Below are positions 47,084 to 55,966 of a stretch of 64,000 nucleotides of DNA, piece after piece. Position 1 is the first letter of the stretch, and the number at the start of each line of letters is the position of its first letter. The position numbers and the translations under genes are program-made. Origin of the DNA: Fusobacterium perfoetens ATCC 29250 (lineage in GTDB: Bacteria > Fusobacteriota > Fusobacteriia > Fusobacteriales > Fusobacteriaceae); the NCBI RefSeq assembly GCF_000622245.1, contig NZ_JHXW01000003.1, positions 225,251 through 289,250 on the forward strand. The letters run 5' to 3'. The notes under the pieces were generated by a model. The model saw only the letters and a list, made by a program, of their open reading frames with translations, was not told where the DNA came from and ran no database searches.

Positions 47084-47936
47084 ACTTTTTCCTCATCCTG
47101 TTTTGTGGGAAAAAACAGATGATTATATAAATTCTGAATTTTCTTCTATTGTAGAGATAAAAAGAGAAATAAGAAGTATAAAATTACAAGTAGGTTTTAA
47201 ATTAAAAAATAAAGAATTAGAAAAAATGTTATCAGAAGAAAAAATAGAATATGTAATACATATAGAATGTCCAAGAACATCTTATAGGAAAATAATAGCA
47301 ACATCAGATAAATTAGTAGTAGAAACTATAAAAGATGAAAATATTTTAGGAAAGATACAAATATCTACATTTATCGTAGCTAAACAAGAATTAATAAATT
47401 ATAGTAATTTAAACTTTAATCAAGATTATTTTGGAATAAAATTTAATTTACAAAAAGGAACAATTTTAGCTATTGGAAATCAATATAGATTAGAAGTTGA
47501 AAAAGAAAAAGAAGAATTAGGAACTATTCCGTCAATATTTACTATTTGTAAAAGAGAAACAGAAGAAGAAATTGGAATGGGAATAGAATATAATTCAGAA
47601 AAAATAAAAATAAGTTTGAATAAATCAGATTATGAAAATTATAACCAATTAGTATTAAATACTTCTAAAAATAGAGATTCAATAAATATAGGAATTATTT
47701 TTCCTGCTTTAATTTATGTTTTAGAACATTTAAAATTAGAGTTTGAAGAAATAGAAAATAATGATTATAGATGGTTTAGAGCTTTAAAACATATTTTTAA
47801 AAATTATAATTATGAATTAACAAAAGAAACTTTAGAGGAAGATTCAATAGTATTAGCCCAAAAATTATTAAGTTATCCTTTAGGAAGAGCATTGTCAGCA
47901 TTAAGACAAGAAGATAATGAAGGAGAGGAAGAATAA
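47067..47936 (+). CDS. Unrecognised protein coupled to the GHKL ATPase
   Basis: No family recognised. The 289-residue protein starts MEIRYKLFPHPVLWEKTDDY. The first about 170 residues appear beta-rich (alternating hydrophobics, an ECPRTSYRKII segment with one cysteine) and the last about 100 residues are mostly helical and acidic. There is no signal peptide, membrane helix or obvious nuclease motif. Its start lies inside the ATPase gene behind GGAGGT, and its stop overlaps the next ATG (TAATG). This close coupling suggests a stoichiometric complex with its neighbours. A structural adaptor is the most that can be inferred. Confidence 0.75.
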   Translation: MEIRYKLFPHPVLWEKTDDYINSEFSSIVEIKREIRSIKLQVGFKLKNKELEKMLSEEKIEYVIHIECPRTSYRKIIATSDKLVVETIKDENILGKIQISTFIVAKQELINYSNLNFNQDYFGIKFNLQKGTILAIGNQYRLEVEKEKEELGTIPSIFTICKRETEEEIGMGIEYNSEKIKISLNKSDYENYNQLVLNTSKNRDSINIGIIFPALIYVLEHLKLEFEEIENNDYRWFRALKHIFKNYNYELTKETLEEDSIVLAQKLLSYPLGRALSALRQEDNEGEEE

Positions 47937-48682
47937 TGAAATTATACTTTATGAAAGAAGAAGCATTAAATTATTTTAAAGATAATGTAAAATATAACTT
48001 AAAAAATTATACTTTAGATGATAATAATTGGATTTATGAAAAATATGAAGAACCACTTCAAGAGTTTAAAATTCCTGTTCCTGATTTTTCTTTAGAAATG
48101 AATTCGGATAAACCAGAATCATTAGACTACATAAATGTAAAAATTTTGTATGATAATTTAAAAGAAATTAGTGATACCCAAGCATCAGATGAAAGATTTT
48201 GGGTAGGATTATCTCATACTCATTTTTGGAAGTTTTTAAAATATAGATGTAAAATACAAAATTTTGAAGAAATAAAAGAAGAAAAAATATTAAATAATTA
48301 TTTCTTTAAACAAGGACATAAAAGAAGTTTAATTACCAACCCATTATCTCGTTTATGGTGGGTAGGAAGATTAATATATGATAAAGAAAATAAAGAGAAT
48401 CCTTATTATGCTTTAGAATTTTTAGAAAATGATTTTTCTACTAAAGTTTTAAGCTTGTTTTCAAGTAATTATACAAATAATCCAAAAATAGCAAGAGCAG
48501 TTTTAGTAGCATTAGCAGAAATAGAAAAAGAAGTAGGAAAAATTGAAAGAAAAAAATTTCATGAAATTCTAAGATATACAAATATGATAGCTGGAATAAT
48601 TATAATAGATTATTTAACACAAGATGAATTAAAAGAAAAAATAAAAAAACATTTTTATGAAAAGTATTTGAAAGGAGAATAA
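47936..48682 (+). CDS. DUF6339-like protein of the GHKL module
   Basis: Resembles the DUF6339 family as I recall it, with the pattern ERFWVGLSHTHFWKFLKYR followed by KRSLITNPLSRLWWVGRLIYD. Function is unknown. It is soluble, 248 residues, largely helical, and rich in tryptophan and aromatic residues. It has no visible catalytic motif. It overlaps the preceding stop by one base (TAATG) and ends 6 bp before the next gene. The family assignment is from memory and only moderately certain; the gene itself is clear. Confidence 0.65.
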   Translation: MKLYFMKEEALNYFKDNVKYNLKNYTLDDNNWIYEKYEEPLQEFKIPVPDFSLEMNSDKPESLDYINVKILYDNLKEISDTQASDERFWVGLSHTHFWKFLKYRCKIQNFEEIKEEKILNNYFFKQGHKRSLITNPLSRLWWVGRLIYDKENKENPYYALEFLENDFSTKVLSLFSSNYTNNPKIARAVLVALAEIEKEVGKIERKKFHEILRYTNMIAGIIIIDYLTQDELKEKIKKHFYEKYLKGE

Positions 48683-48688
48683 TTATAA

Positions 48689-49387
48689 ATGGAAGAAATA
48701 ATAGAGTTTTTAGAAAAAACAAAAATAAAAAAATATGAAGAATTATTATCCTGCTTAGAGTTACAAAAAGATATATTAGATGAAATTTCAAAAGAATTAG
48801 CAAATAAATATATTTCTGAATTAATAAATAATAAGGAATTTGAAAAAGCAACAGAATCAATAGAATTTATAAAAGAAATAAATAAAAAATCTCAAGAAAT
48901 AGAAAAATTATTAGATAAAAGGTTAGAATTAGATGAAGAGATAAAAGAAGCTTCAGAAGTTAATAATTTAAAAGATTATGATAAATATAGAGTAGATGAA
49001 AATGAAAAACATAGTTTATATGAAATTTTTAGACATAAAAGACCCTGTGCTTTTATTATAGAAAACAAAAGAATAGAAGCTAATAGTTGGAAAGAAGTTT
49101 TAATAAATACTTGTGAATATTTAGGAGAAAAAGATTCAAGAATTTTATCAAAAATAGTAAAAGAAGAAAAAATAAAAGGAAGAAAAAGAAGTTTATTATC
49201 CACTAATAAAAAAGATATGTATGGACCTGAATATCTAAAACTAGTTGATGGATATGTAGAAACAAATTTAAGTGCAGATGGGATAAGAAATTTAATAAAA
49301 AAATTATTAAAAGAGTATAATATACAATTAACAAAATACTTTGTATTTTTAAGAGCTGATTATACAGAATTAAATTCAGATGACTAA
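48689..49387 (+). CDS. Unrecognised coiled-coil protein of the GHKL module
   Basis: No family recognised. The first about 100 residues are a charged helical coiled coil (KKSQEIEKLLDKRLELDEEIKEA). The last about 120 residues form a compact domain with CAFIIENKRIEANSWKEVLINTCEYLGEKD and YVETNLSADGIRNLIKKLLKEYNIQ, ending in KYFVFLRADY. This C-terminal part looks like a small nucleic-acid- or protein-binding module found at the ends of bacterial defence proteins, but I cannot name it. It lies 6 bp after the DUF6339-like gene and 20 bp before the nuclease gene. Confidence 0.7.
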   Translation: MEEIIEFLEKTKIKKYEELLSCLELQKDILDEISKELANKYISELINNKEFEKATESIEFIKEINKKSQEIEKLLDKRLELDEEIKEASEVNNLKDYDKYRVDENEKHSLYEIFRHKRPCAFIIENKRIEANSWKEVLINTCEYLGEKDSRILSKIVKEEKIKGRKRSLLSTNKKDMYGPEYLKLVDGYVETNLSADGIRNLIKKLLKEYNIQLTKYFVFLRADYTELNSDD

Positions 49388-49407
49388 ATAAAAAGTAGGA
49401 AAATAAT

Positions 49408-50109
49408 ATGAAAAATAATTTAACAGGAAATGAATTTGAAAAAATTGTAAAAATTATATTAGAGGAATATTTAAAGGAAAAATTAGAAAAACAAAAGAAA
49501 ATAGAAATAGGTTATTCAATAAAAAAAGAACATAAATTTGATTTAGGAAATGAAAATTATATAATAGAATGTAAATCATATGAATGGACAAAAAATAAGA
49601 ATAATCCTAGTGGAAAAATTTCAACATTAAGAGAAACTATTTTATATTTTTCTTTAGTTCCTAAAAGTTATAAAAAAATATTGGTTCTGAAAAAAAGTAG
49701 TTTAAAAAATAATGAAACAATTTTTGATTATTTTATAAGACTAAATTCTCATTTAATACCAGAAGATTTAATTTTATTGGAAATAGATATGGAAAATAAT
49801 GGAATAGTAACTAAATCAGTAAATTTAACAAAAGAATTAAAGAAAGAGAAAATCAAAAAAAAGAAAAAAACAGATAATCCAAATATTGAAGAAGTAAGAA
49901 AATATATAATTGAGCAATTAGACAATTTTAAAAAAATGGGAATAAAAGAAATTGAATTAGTTTCAGGAAATATTATAAATGAAATGAAAATAATAAATGC
50001 AGCACCTACAGTATGTTCAGCCATGAGAAGTTGTGGATACGAATATGAAGAAATATATTCTCCACCTAAAGGAAATGGAACTAGATTGAAATTAAGGTAT
50101 AAGTTATAA
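49408..50109 (+). CDS. PD-(D/E)XK nuclease with C-terminal winged-helix-like domain
   Basis: Predicted restriction-type endonuclease, probably the effector of the GHKL module. The active-site pattern is an N-terminal helix glutamate in TGNEFEKIV (E11), then D45 in HKFDLG, then E54-x-K56 in YIIECKSYEW. After a lysine-rich linker (about 140-160) a C-terminal domain with NIINEMKIINAAPTVCSAMRSCGYEYEEI and PPKGNGTRLKLRYKL looks like a DNA-binding winged helix. Length is 233 residues. It is the last gene of the island; non-coding sequence with dyads and a terminator follows. Confidence 0.8.
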   Translation: MKNNLTGNEFEKIVKIILEEYLKEKLEKQKKIEIGYSIKKEHKFDLGNENYIIECKSYEWTKNKNNPSGKISTLRETILYFSLVPKSYKKILVLKKSSLKNNETIFDYFIRLNSHLIPEDLILLEIDMENNGIVTKSVNLTKELKKEKIKKKKKTDNPNIEEVRKYIIEQLDNFKKMGIKEIELVSGNIINEMKIINAAPTVCSAMRSCGYEYEEIYSPPKGNGTRLKLRYKL

Positions 50110-50410
50110 AATTAAGATAAACTCAAGTATGTATATTTTAAAAATCTTTTTTTAAAATTAATAAAAGAGATTGATAAAGATTTTTCAAAAATAAATTTAA
50201 AGTAATTGAGAAACTTTATAAAGTTTATAGAATTTCTTAAACAATGTCTGAGAAATTTAAACTACTATATATCTTCATATCTTCTAGTTTATCCTACTAA
50301 AGCTATAACTAGTAAAGGTCTTAACAAATAATTAAAATTATTGATAAAATTTTAGAAATCACTATTTTTATAACTATAATAAAAACCAATAATTACGAAA
50401 TATAAAAGGG

Positions 50411-50438
50411 AAAAAACAGCCAAAAAAGGCTGTTTTTT
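50411..50438 (+). terminator. Rho-independent terminator downstream of the island
   Basis: Perfect 11-bp stem AAAAAACAGCC / GGCTGTTTTTT with a 6-nt loop. The A-tract and T-tract allow it to work in both directions. Confidence 0.9.
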
Positions 50439-50735
50439 CATAAAAATTAAGGGTATAAATATATTAATCAAGTTAAAACCCAAGTAATTTAAGATAAATT
50501 AAAAGGTTATAACATTAATAATTATTTTCATAAGTTAAAAATTCCGTTGGCGAAGAAAAAATTTTTTCTACAAAAATATTATATCATTTTTTTAGAAAAA
50601 AATAAAATTAAAATTTTGAAAAAAAATTTCATTATTATGATTTTATTGTTTATTAAAAATTAAAGAAAATAATAAAAAATAATTAAGAAAAAATAAAAAG
50701 AATATAATATTTTTATTTTTAAAATTATAAAAAAA

Positions 50736-50744
50736 TGATATAAT
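50736..50744 (+). promoter_or_regulatory. Extended -10 of msrAB
   Basis: TGATATAAT, with no clear -35, about 48 bp ahead of the TTG start. Confidence 0.5.
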
Positions 50745-50791
50745 ATCAATATAGATATGATTCAAAAAAAGAGAAGAAGGAGTGTGATTTA

Positions 50792-51841
50792 TTGAAAAAA
50801 TTAATAAAAATTTTTATAATGTTTTTAGTAATATTTAATTTTATTTTCTCTACAGAAAATAATTTAGATAAAAAAATGGAGGTAAAAAATAATATGAATA
50901 TAAAAGAAATATATTTAGCTGGAGGATGTTTTTGGGGAGTTGAAGCATATTTTGAAAGAATAAAAGGAGTAATTGATGTACAGTCAGGATATGCCAATGG
51001 AAAAACAGAAAATCCTAAATATGAAGATGTAGTGTATAGAGCTACAGGACATGCAGAAACAGTTTGTGTAACTTATGATTCTGATAAAATAAATCTTGAA
51101 ACTTTATTACAATATTATTTTAGAATAATAGACCCAACAAGTATAAATAAACAAGGAAATGATATTGGAACACAATATAGAACAGGAATTTATTATACAG
51201 ATGAGAAAGACAGAGAGATAATTCAAAAAGAATTAGATGACCTTCAAAAAGGATATAACAGAAAAATAGTAGTAGAAAATAAAAAATTAGAAAATTTTTA
51301 TTTAGCAGAAGATTATCATCAAGATTATTTAAAGAAAAATCCAAATGGTTACTGTCATATTGATTTATCAAAAGCAGATGAGGTAATAGTTAATAAAAAT
51401 AAATATAAAAAATTATCAGAAAAAGAATTAAAAGAAAAATTAACAGATATACAATATAAAGTAACTCAAAAAGCTGATACAGAAAAACCATATCAAAATG
51501 AATATTGGGATTTTTATGGAAAAGGAATATATGTAGATATAACCACAGGAGAACCATTATTTTCTTCAAAAGATAAATTTGATTCTGGGTGTGGATGGCC
51601 AAGTTTTTCAAAAGTTATAGCTTCAGAAGTTGTAAATTACTCAATGGATAAAAGTTATGGAATGAGAAGAGTAGAAGTAAAAAGTAGAGTGGGAGAATCC
51701 CATTTAGGTCATGTTTTTGATGATGGACCACAAGATAAAGGAGGATTAAGATATTGCATAAATAGTGCTTCTATAAAATTTATTCCTTTAGAAAAAATGG
51801 AAGAAGAGGGATATGGAGATTTAATTCCTTTTGTAGAATAG
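50792..51841 (+). CDS. msrAB: Exported bifunctional peptide-methionine sulfoxide reductase MsrA-MsrB
   Basis: Repairs both S- and R-methionine sulfoxide in proteins. A TTG start behind AGAAGGAG is followed by a hydrophobic signal or anchor ([17 protein letters not shown]), so it should act outside the cytoplasm. The MsrA domain (about 38-200) has the catalytic GGCFWG (C46) and [10 protein letters not shown]. The MsrB domain (about 210-345) has [30 protein letters not shown] and the catalytic cysteine in [10 protein letters not shown]. Length is 349 residues. It has its own promoter and terminator. Likely role: oxidative-stress defence of envelope proteins. Confidence 0.93.
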   Translation: MKKLIKIFIMFLVIFNFIFSTENNLDKKMEVKNNMNIKEIYLAGGCFWGVEAYFERIKGVIDVQSGYANGKTENPKYEDVVYRATGHAETVCVTYDSDKINLETLLQYYFRIIDPTSINKQGNDIGTQYRTGIYYTDEKDREIIQKELDDLQKGYNRKIVVENKKLENFYLAEDYHQDYLKKNPNGYCHIDLSKADEVIVNKNKYKKLSEKELKEKLTDIQYKVTQKADTEKPYQNEYWDFYGKGIYVDITTGEPLFSSKDKFDSGCGWPSFSKVIASEVVNYSMDKSYGMRRVEVKSRVGESHLGHVFDDGPQDKGGLRYCINSASIKFIPLEKMEEEGYGDLIPFVE

Positions 51842-51848
51842 TTATAAG

Positions 51849-51876
51849 AAAAGGGACTTATAATAGTTCCTTTTTT
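51849..51876 (+). terminator. Rho-independent terminator after msrAB
   Basis: 10-bp stem AAAAGGGACT / AGTTCCTTTT with one G-U pair, and a T run. Confidence 0.85.
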
Positions 51877-51964
51877 ATTTTATATAATTTTTGACATTTG
51901 TTAAAATATGATTTTCTTTATCATAATTCAAAGTAAAATAATATAGTTATAAAAAAAATAACAT

Positions 51965-51993
51965 TTGACAATTTTTGTTTAATATATTAAAAT
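51965..51993 (+). promoter_or_regulatory. Promoter of the autotransporter gene
   Basis: Consensus TTGACA (51965-51970), 17 bp, TAAAAT (51988-51993). Confidence 0.75.
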
Positions 51994-52045
51994 ATAAGAA
52001 GTGCCTAAATTACTAAAAATAAAAAATATTAAGAAAGGATGAGTA

Positions 52046-55000
52046 ATGAGTTTAAAAAGAAGATTATTTTGTTATTTTTTAGCAATTCAGACAGTATATG
52101 GGGGAACGGTATCAGATATTATTGATTATCAATTATACAAAGATTTTGCTATGAATAAAGGACAATTTAAAGTAGGAGCAACTAACGTAGTAGTAGAAAG
52201 AAAAGATGGAAGTTTTAAAGTAATTAATTTACCTATTCCAGATTTTGCTTCAACAGATTCTAATGCAGTAGGAACTTTAATAGACCCAAATTATGTAGCT
52301 GGGGTTAAACATAATAAGGGATATACTACAGTAAAATATGGATACAACACAGGACATACTTATAAATTAATAGATAGAAATGAAAAATCTAATAGAGATT
52401 ATCATACACCTAGATTAAATAAAGTAGTAACAGATGTAGCACCAACAAAATACAAACAAGATGATACTTTAGAACAAGATTGGAAAAATAAATATTCAAT
52501 GTTTGCTAGAGTAGGAAGTGGAATACAATATACTCAAAAGGAAAATGGAGATAAAATTTATGAAGCATATGCTTATGAATATCTTACAGGTGGAATTATA
52601 ACAAGTGATATGTTATATAAAGGAATATGGATAAATGATAGAGGACCAAATATGAATAATTATTTAGATAAAAGTCCTTTACCAATATATATTGAACAAG
52701 GTGATAGTGGTTCACCATTATGGGGATTTAATAATGAAACTCAAGAATGGGAATTAGTTGCTTTTGGGATGGCAATATCAGATAAGGTAAGTATATATAT
52801 TCCAGTAGATAAAGCTTTCATGGAACAAGTAATGAAAGAAGATTATTTACCAGAAATAGAAGATATAAAAACTGATGGAGAAATTGTTTGGAATGGAATT
52901 AAAGAAGAAGATGGAAAAAATCAGGGTATAGGGACAATAGTTCAAGGAAATAATAAATGGGACTATAATGGATTAAAATCAGAATTGAACCTTGCTAATG
53001 CTAGTAATGATGAATTGAATTTTACAAAACATGTTACATTTGCTGGAGAAGGAGGAACAATAAAATTAGCTGATTCTATAAATATGGGAGCAGGAAAACT
53101 TACTTTTAAAAACAATTACATAGTAAAAGGTGAAACAGGAAATGAAACTTGGGTTGGGGCTGGAATAGAAATTGACAAGGATAAGGAAGTTATTTGGCAA
53201 GTAAATGGAGTTGAAGGAGATGCTCTTCATAAAATTGGAGAAGGAACTTTACATGTTAATGGAACAGGAATAAATAAAGGTGCTTTAAATGTTGGAGATG
53301 GAATAGTTGTATTAGACCAACAAGAAGATATTAATGGAGAAAAACAAGCTTTTGAATATATAGATATTGTTAGTGGAAGAGCTACAGTAGTTTTAAAAGA
53401 TTCAGAACAAATAGATACTTCTAAAATAAATTTTTTATTTAGAGGTGGAAGATTAGATGTACATGGAAATGAAATTACTTTTGGAAAAATAAATGCTGTT
53501 GATAGTGGAGCTATGATAGTAAATCATACTGATAAAAAATCTACAATAAATATTGATACAGATAAATTTATAGGGGATTCATCAATATACCATGGACAAT
53601 TTGGAGAAAAGGATGAAGAAAAAATAAATGGGGAAATGGATGTAAATATAGGTGGAAAAAATAATAAAACTTTTGCTATTACAGGTGGTTCAAATTTAAA
53701 TGGAGATTTTAATCTTACATCTTCTGGTACAACTTTAATTCTTTCTGGAGAAAGAGATTTGCATGCTGGAGAAAAAATAAAAGAAACAACAGTAAATGGA
53801 GATTACTATTTTAGTGAATTTACTTTTAAAAATATAAATATGGCACAAGGAAGTAATTTCTATGGAAGTGTATATTCTGTAATAAATGGAGATGTAAAAA
53901 CAGAGGGAGAAAATAATGTTGTTTTAGGATATATTAGTGATGAAACAAAGATAGTTTATGATAGTACTCAAGAAACTAAAGAACAAAATGCTGTTGAAAC
54001 AACATTAAGTGATAAAGTAAGTGGAGATAGATTTAAAAATATAACAACTTTTTATACAGGAAATTTAGATATAAAAAATAATTCTAATTTAAAAATGGGT
54101 TATACTCAATTAAAAGGAGATATAAATTTAGAAAATAGTGATGGTTATTTTTCTAATTCTATAGTTACAGGAAATGTTTCTCAAAAAGGAAGTAATTCTA
54201 TTATAGAAAACACTACTCTAGTTGGTAATTTAAATTTATCAGGATTATCTAATTCAACTTTAACAAATTCTTCAATAAATGGAGATATAAATTTAAGTAA
54301 TAGTAATTTGAAATTAGTAGATTCAGTATTAAATGGAACTATAGGAACTATAGATGGAGAATTAAATTTATTAAGTACAATTTGGAATATATCTGGAGAT
54401 TCTCAAGTAAATACACTATTATTAGGAAATAATACTAAAATTAATTTTAAGAAAAATCCATTTGAAAAAAGTGCTGAAGAATTTTCAACATTAACTGTTG
54501 GAGATTTTTATGGAAATGCAACTATTAATTTTAATACAGATTCAAAAACAGGAAAAAGTGATAAAGTAATTATTAATAATTTGGCTGAAGATAATTTAAA
54601 ATTAACAATAGATTTTAATGATAAAGCAGAAGTTCCTGATTTTGGAAATAGTTTTAGTTTAATGGAAATTCAAGCATCAGAAAATAAACAATTAGAAATT
54701 GTTGGAAATGATGGAAGCAATGTAGTTGATATTGGTTCTGTAAAAACAGAATTAAAAGTAAATAAGGATGAAAATGACAAAATGGATATATCAGTATATA
54801 TTCCAAGTGAAATAGATAAAAGAACAGCAGGGTCTACTACTAATGCTATGTTATCAGAATATGCTGCTAGAATGGAATTGATAAAATCTCAAAGAAATTT
54901 AGTAAAAGATTCGATGTTAGCTATGGATGGAGAAAATTTCCAAGAAGGATTCTCATATAGAGGAAATTATTCAGAATCAAATTATGAAAGTAATAAATTT

Positions 55001-55723
55001 AGAGAATATAATCAAAATATAATTAACCATGGAGTTTCATATGAAAATATGGAATATTTAAATAATATGAATTATTATAAAGGAATATCTTTTATATATG
55101 GAAAATCTAATATTGATTATGATGGAAATTATTCAGGAAATATGGAAACTTATTCAGCTAATGTATATGGAAAATTCTTAAGAAATGATGGATATTTTAT
55201 AAAAGGAAATTTAGGATTTAACTATGTAAAAGATGAGATAGATTCAGAAAGCTTTAATACAGGAATATTTAATTTTGGAAGTGGAATAGGAATTAGTAAG
55301 AAGGTGAATGATTTAAAATTAACAACAGGAATAGATTTTAATATGTATTATATTCCAGGTGTAGATTACCAATTAAGATTTAAAGATAAAGTTCAAAAAG
55401 CTTCTATTGATGATGAATTTATTTTAGAAATAAATCCAGAAGTTAGAATAGAAAAAGAATTTGAAAATAATACTCCAATCAAAGTAAATAGTTATGGAGT
55501 ATTAGCTTATGAATTAAATCAAAATTTAAGTGGAAAAAGTTTAGAGGTAACAACAGTAGAAAAACAAGTACAAACTGCTTTAATAGAAAAAGGAGCTAGT
55601 TTAAAAGTTGGAACGGATTTACAATATGAAAATATAGGAGTAAGTGCAGAACTTAAATATTATATGGGAGAATATGGAGCTGAAAAATTAACAGGTACTA
55701 TAAAAGGAAGTTATAAGTTTTAA
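52046..55723 (+). CDS. S6-family (IgA-protease/SPATE-like) serine protease autotransporter
   Basis: Secreted protease using a type Va route. A short signal peptide (to about residue 19, VYG) precedes the chymotrypsin-like protease domain. The family start YQLYKDFAMNKGQFKVGATNV is followed by the predicted triad H89 (VKHN), D118 (RDYH before TPRLNKVVTDVAP) and S221 (GDSGSP). The passenger at about 280-910 is a beta-helix with repeated NxGDIN/NSxL-type strands. The final about 270 residues form the autotransporter barrel ending in KGSYKF. I see no SPATE-type autocleavage motif at the passenger-barrel junction, so it may stay surface-bound. Length is 1,225 residues. Confidence 0.88.
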   Translation: MSLKRRLFCYFLAIQTVYGGTVSDIIDYQLYKDFAMNKGQFKVGATNVVVERKDGSFKVINLPIPDFASTDSNAVGTLIDPNYVAGVKHNKGYTTVKYGYNTGHTYKLIDRNEKSNRDYHTPRLNKVVTDVAPTKYKQDDTLEQDWKNKYSMFARVGSGIQYTQKENGDKIYEAYAYEYLTGGIITSDMLYKGIWINDRGPNMNNYLDKSPLPIYIEQGDSGSPLWGFNNETQEWELVAFGMAISDKVSIYIPVDKAFMEQVMKEDYLPEIEDIKTDGEIVWNGIKEEDGKNQGIGTIVQGNNKWDYNGLKSELNLANASNDELNFTKHVTFAGEGGTIKLADSINMGAGKLTFKNNYIVKGETGNETWVGAGIEIDKDKEVIWQVNGVEGDALHKIGEGTLHVNGTGINKGALNVGDGIVVLDQQEDINGEKQAFEYIDIVSGRATVVLKDSEQIDTSKINFLFRGGRLDVHGNEITFGKINAVDSGAMIVNHTDKKSTINIDTDKFIGDSSIYHGQFGEKDEEKINGEMDVNIGGKNNKTFAITGGSNLNGDFNLTSSGTTLILSGERDLHAGEKIKETTVNGDYYFSEFTFKNINMAQGSNFYGSVYSVINGDVKTEGENNVVLGYISDETKIVYDSTQETKEQNAVETTLSDKVSGDRFKNITTFYTGNLDIKNNSNLKMGYTQLKGDINLENSDGYFSNSIVTGNVSQKGSNSIIENTTLVGNLNLSGLSNSTLTNSSINGDINLSNSNLKLVDSVLNGTIGTIDGELNLLSTIWNISGDSQVNTLLLGNNTKINFKKNPFEKSAEEFSTLTVGDFYGNATINFNTDSKTGKSDKVIINNLAEDNLKLTIDFNDKAEVPDFGNSFSLMEIQASENKQLEIVGNDGSNVVDIGSVKTELKVNKDENDKMDISVYIPSEIDKRTAGSTTNAMLSEYAARMELIKSQRNLVKDSMLAMDGENFQEGFSYRGNYSESNYESNKFREYNQNIINHGVSYENMEYLNNMNYYKGISFIYGKSNIDYDGNYSGNMETYSANVYGKFLRNDGYFIKGNLGFNYVKDEIDSESFNTGIFNFGSGIGISKKVNDLKLTTGIDFNMYYIPGVDYQLRFKDKVQKASIDDEFILEINPEVRIEKEFENNTPIKVNSYGVLAYELNQNLSGKSLEVTTVEKQVQTALIEKGASLKVGTDLQYENIGVSAELKYYMGEYGAEKLTGTIKGSYKF

Positions 55724-55727
55724 TATT

Positions 55728-55766
55728 AAAGAGGTTATTACAATTTTTGTGATAACCTCTTTTTTT
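55728..55766 (+). terminator. Rho-independent terminator after the autotransporter
   Basis: 14-bp stem (55728-55741 with 55749-55762, one G-U pair), a 7-nt loop and a T run. The remaining 200 bp to the next gene is AT-rich with no assigned site. Confidence 0.9.
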
Positions 55767-55966
55767 ACAGTAAAATAATGAAAAATATATTAAAAATAAT
55801 AGAAAAATAATGAAAACGAACAAAAAATTTATAAAAAATAAAAAAAGGTCATTTTTTAGTATAAAATAATATGAAAAAGTATTTAAAAAAATAAAAAAAT
55901 ATACTATCCTATTAATATAAAGAGAAAATAAAAATGTATTATATTTGAAGAATAAGGAGGAAAAAT

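Larger units (their letters stand above)
50110..50791. other. 682-bp non-coding region closing the island
   Basis: No convincing gene in either strand; all frames are broken by stops. It contains a perfect 16-bp palindrome (50211-50226, AAACTTTATAAAGTTT), an inverted repeat AATTTCT / AGAAATT (50231-50257), another CTAGTT / AACTAG (50284-50312), and a strong terminator (50411-50438). From 50440 to 50730 it is plain, extremely AT-rich sequence apart from the GC-richer TTCCGTTGGCG near 50530. It could be an island boundary or a decayed element; no transposase remnant was recognisable. Confidence 0.6.

Noticed and set aside
50110..50400. Remnant transposase or IS200/IS605 end after the island
   Set aside because: All frames are interrupted and no recognisable transposase segment remains; only dyads can be supported.
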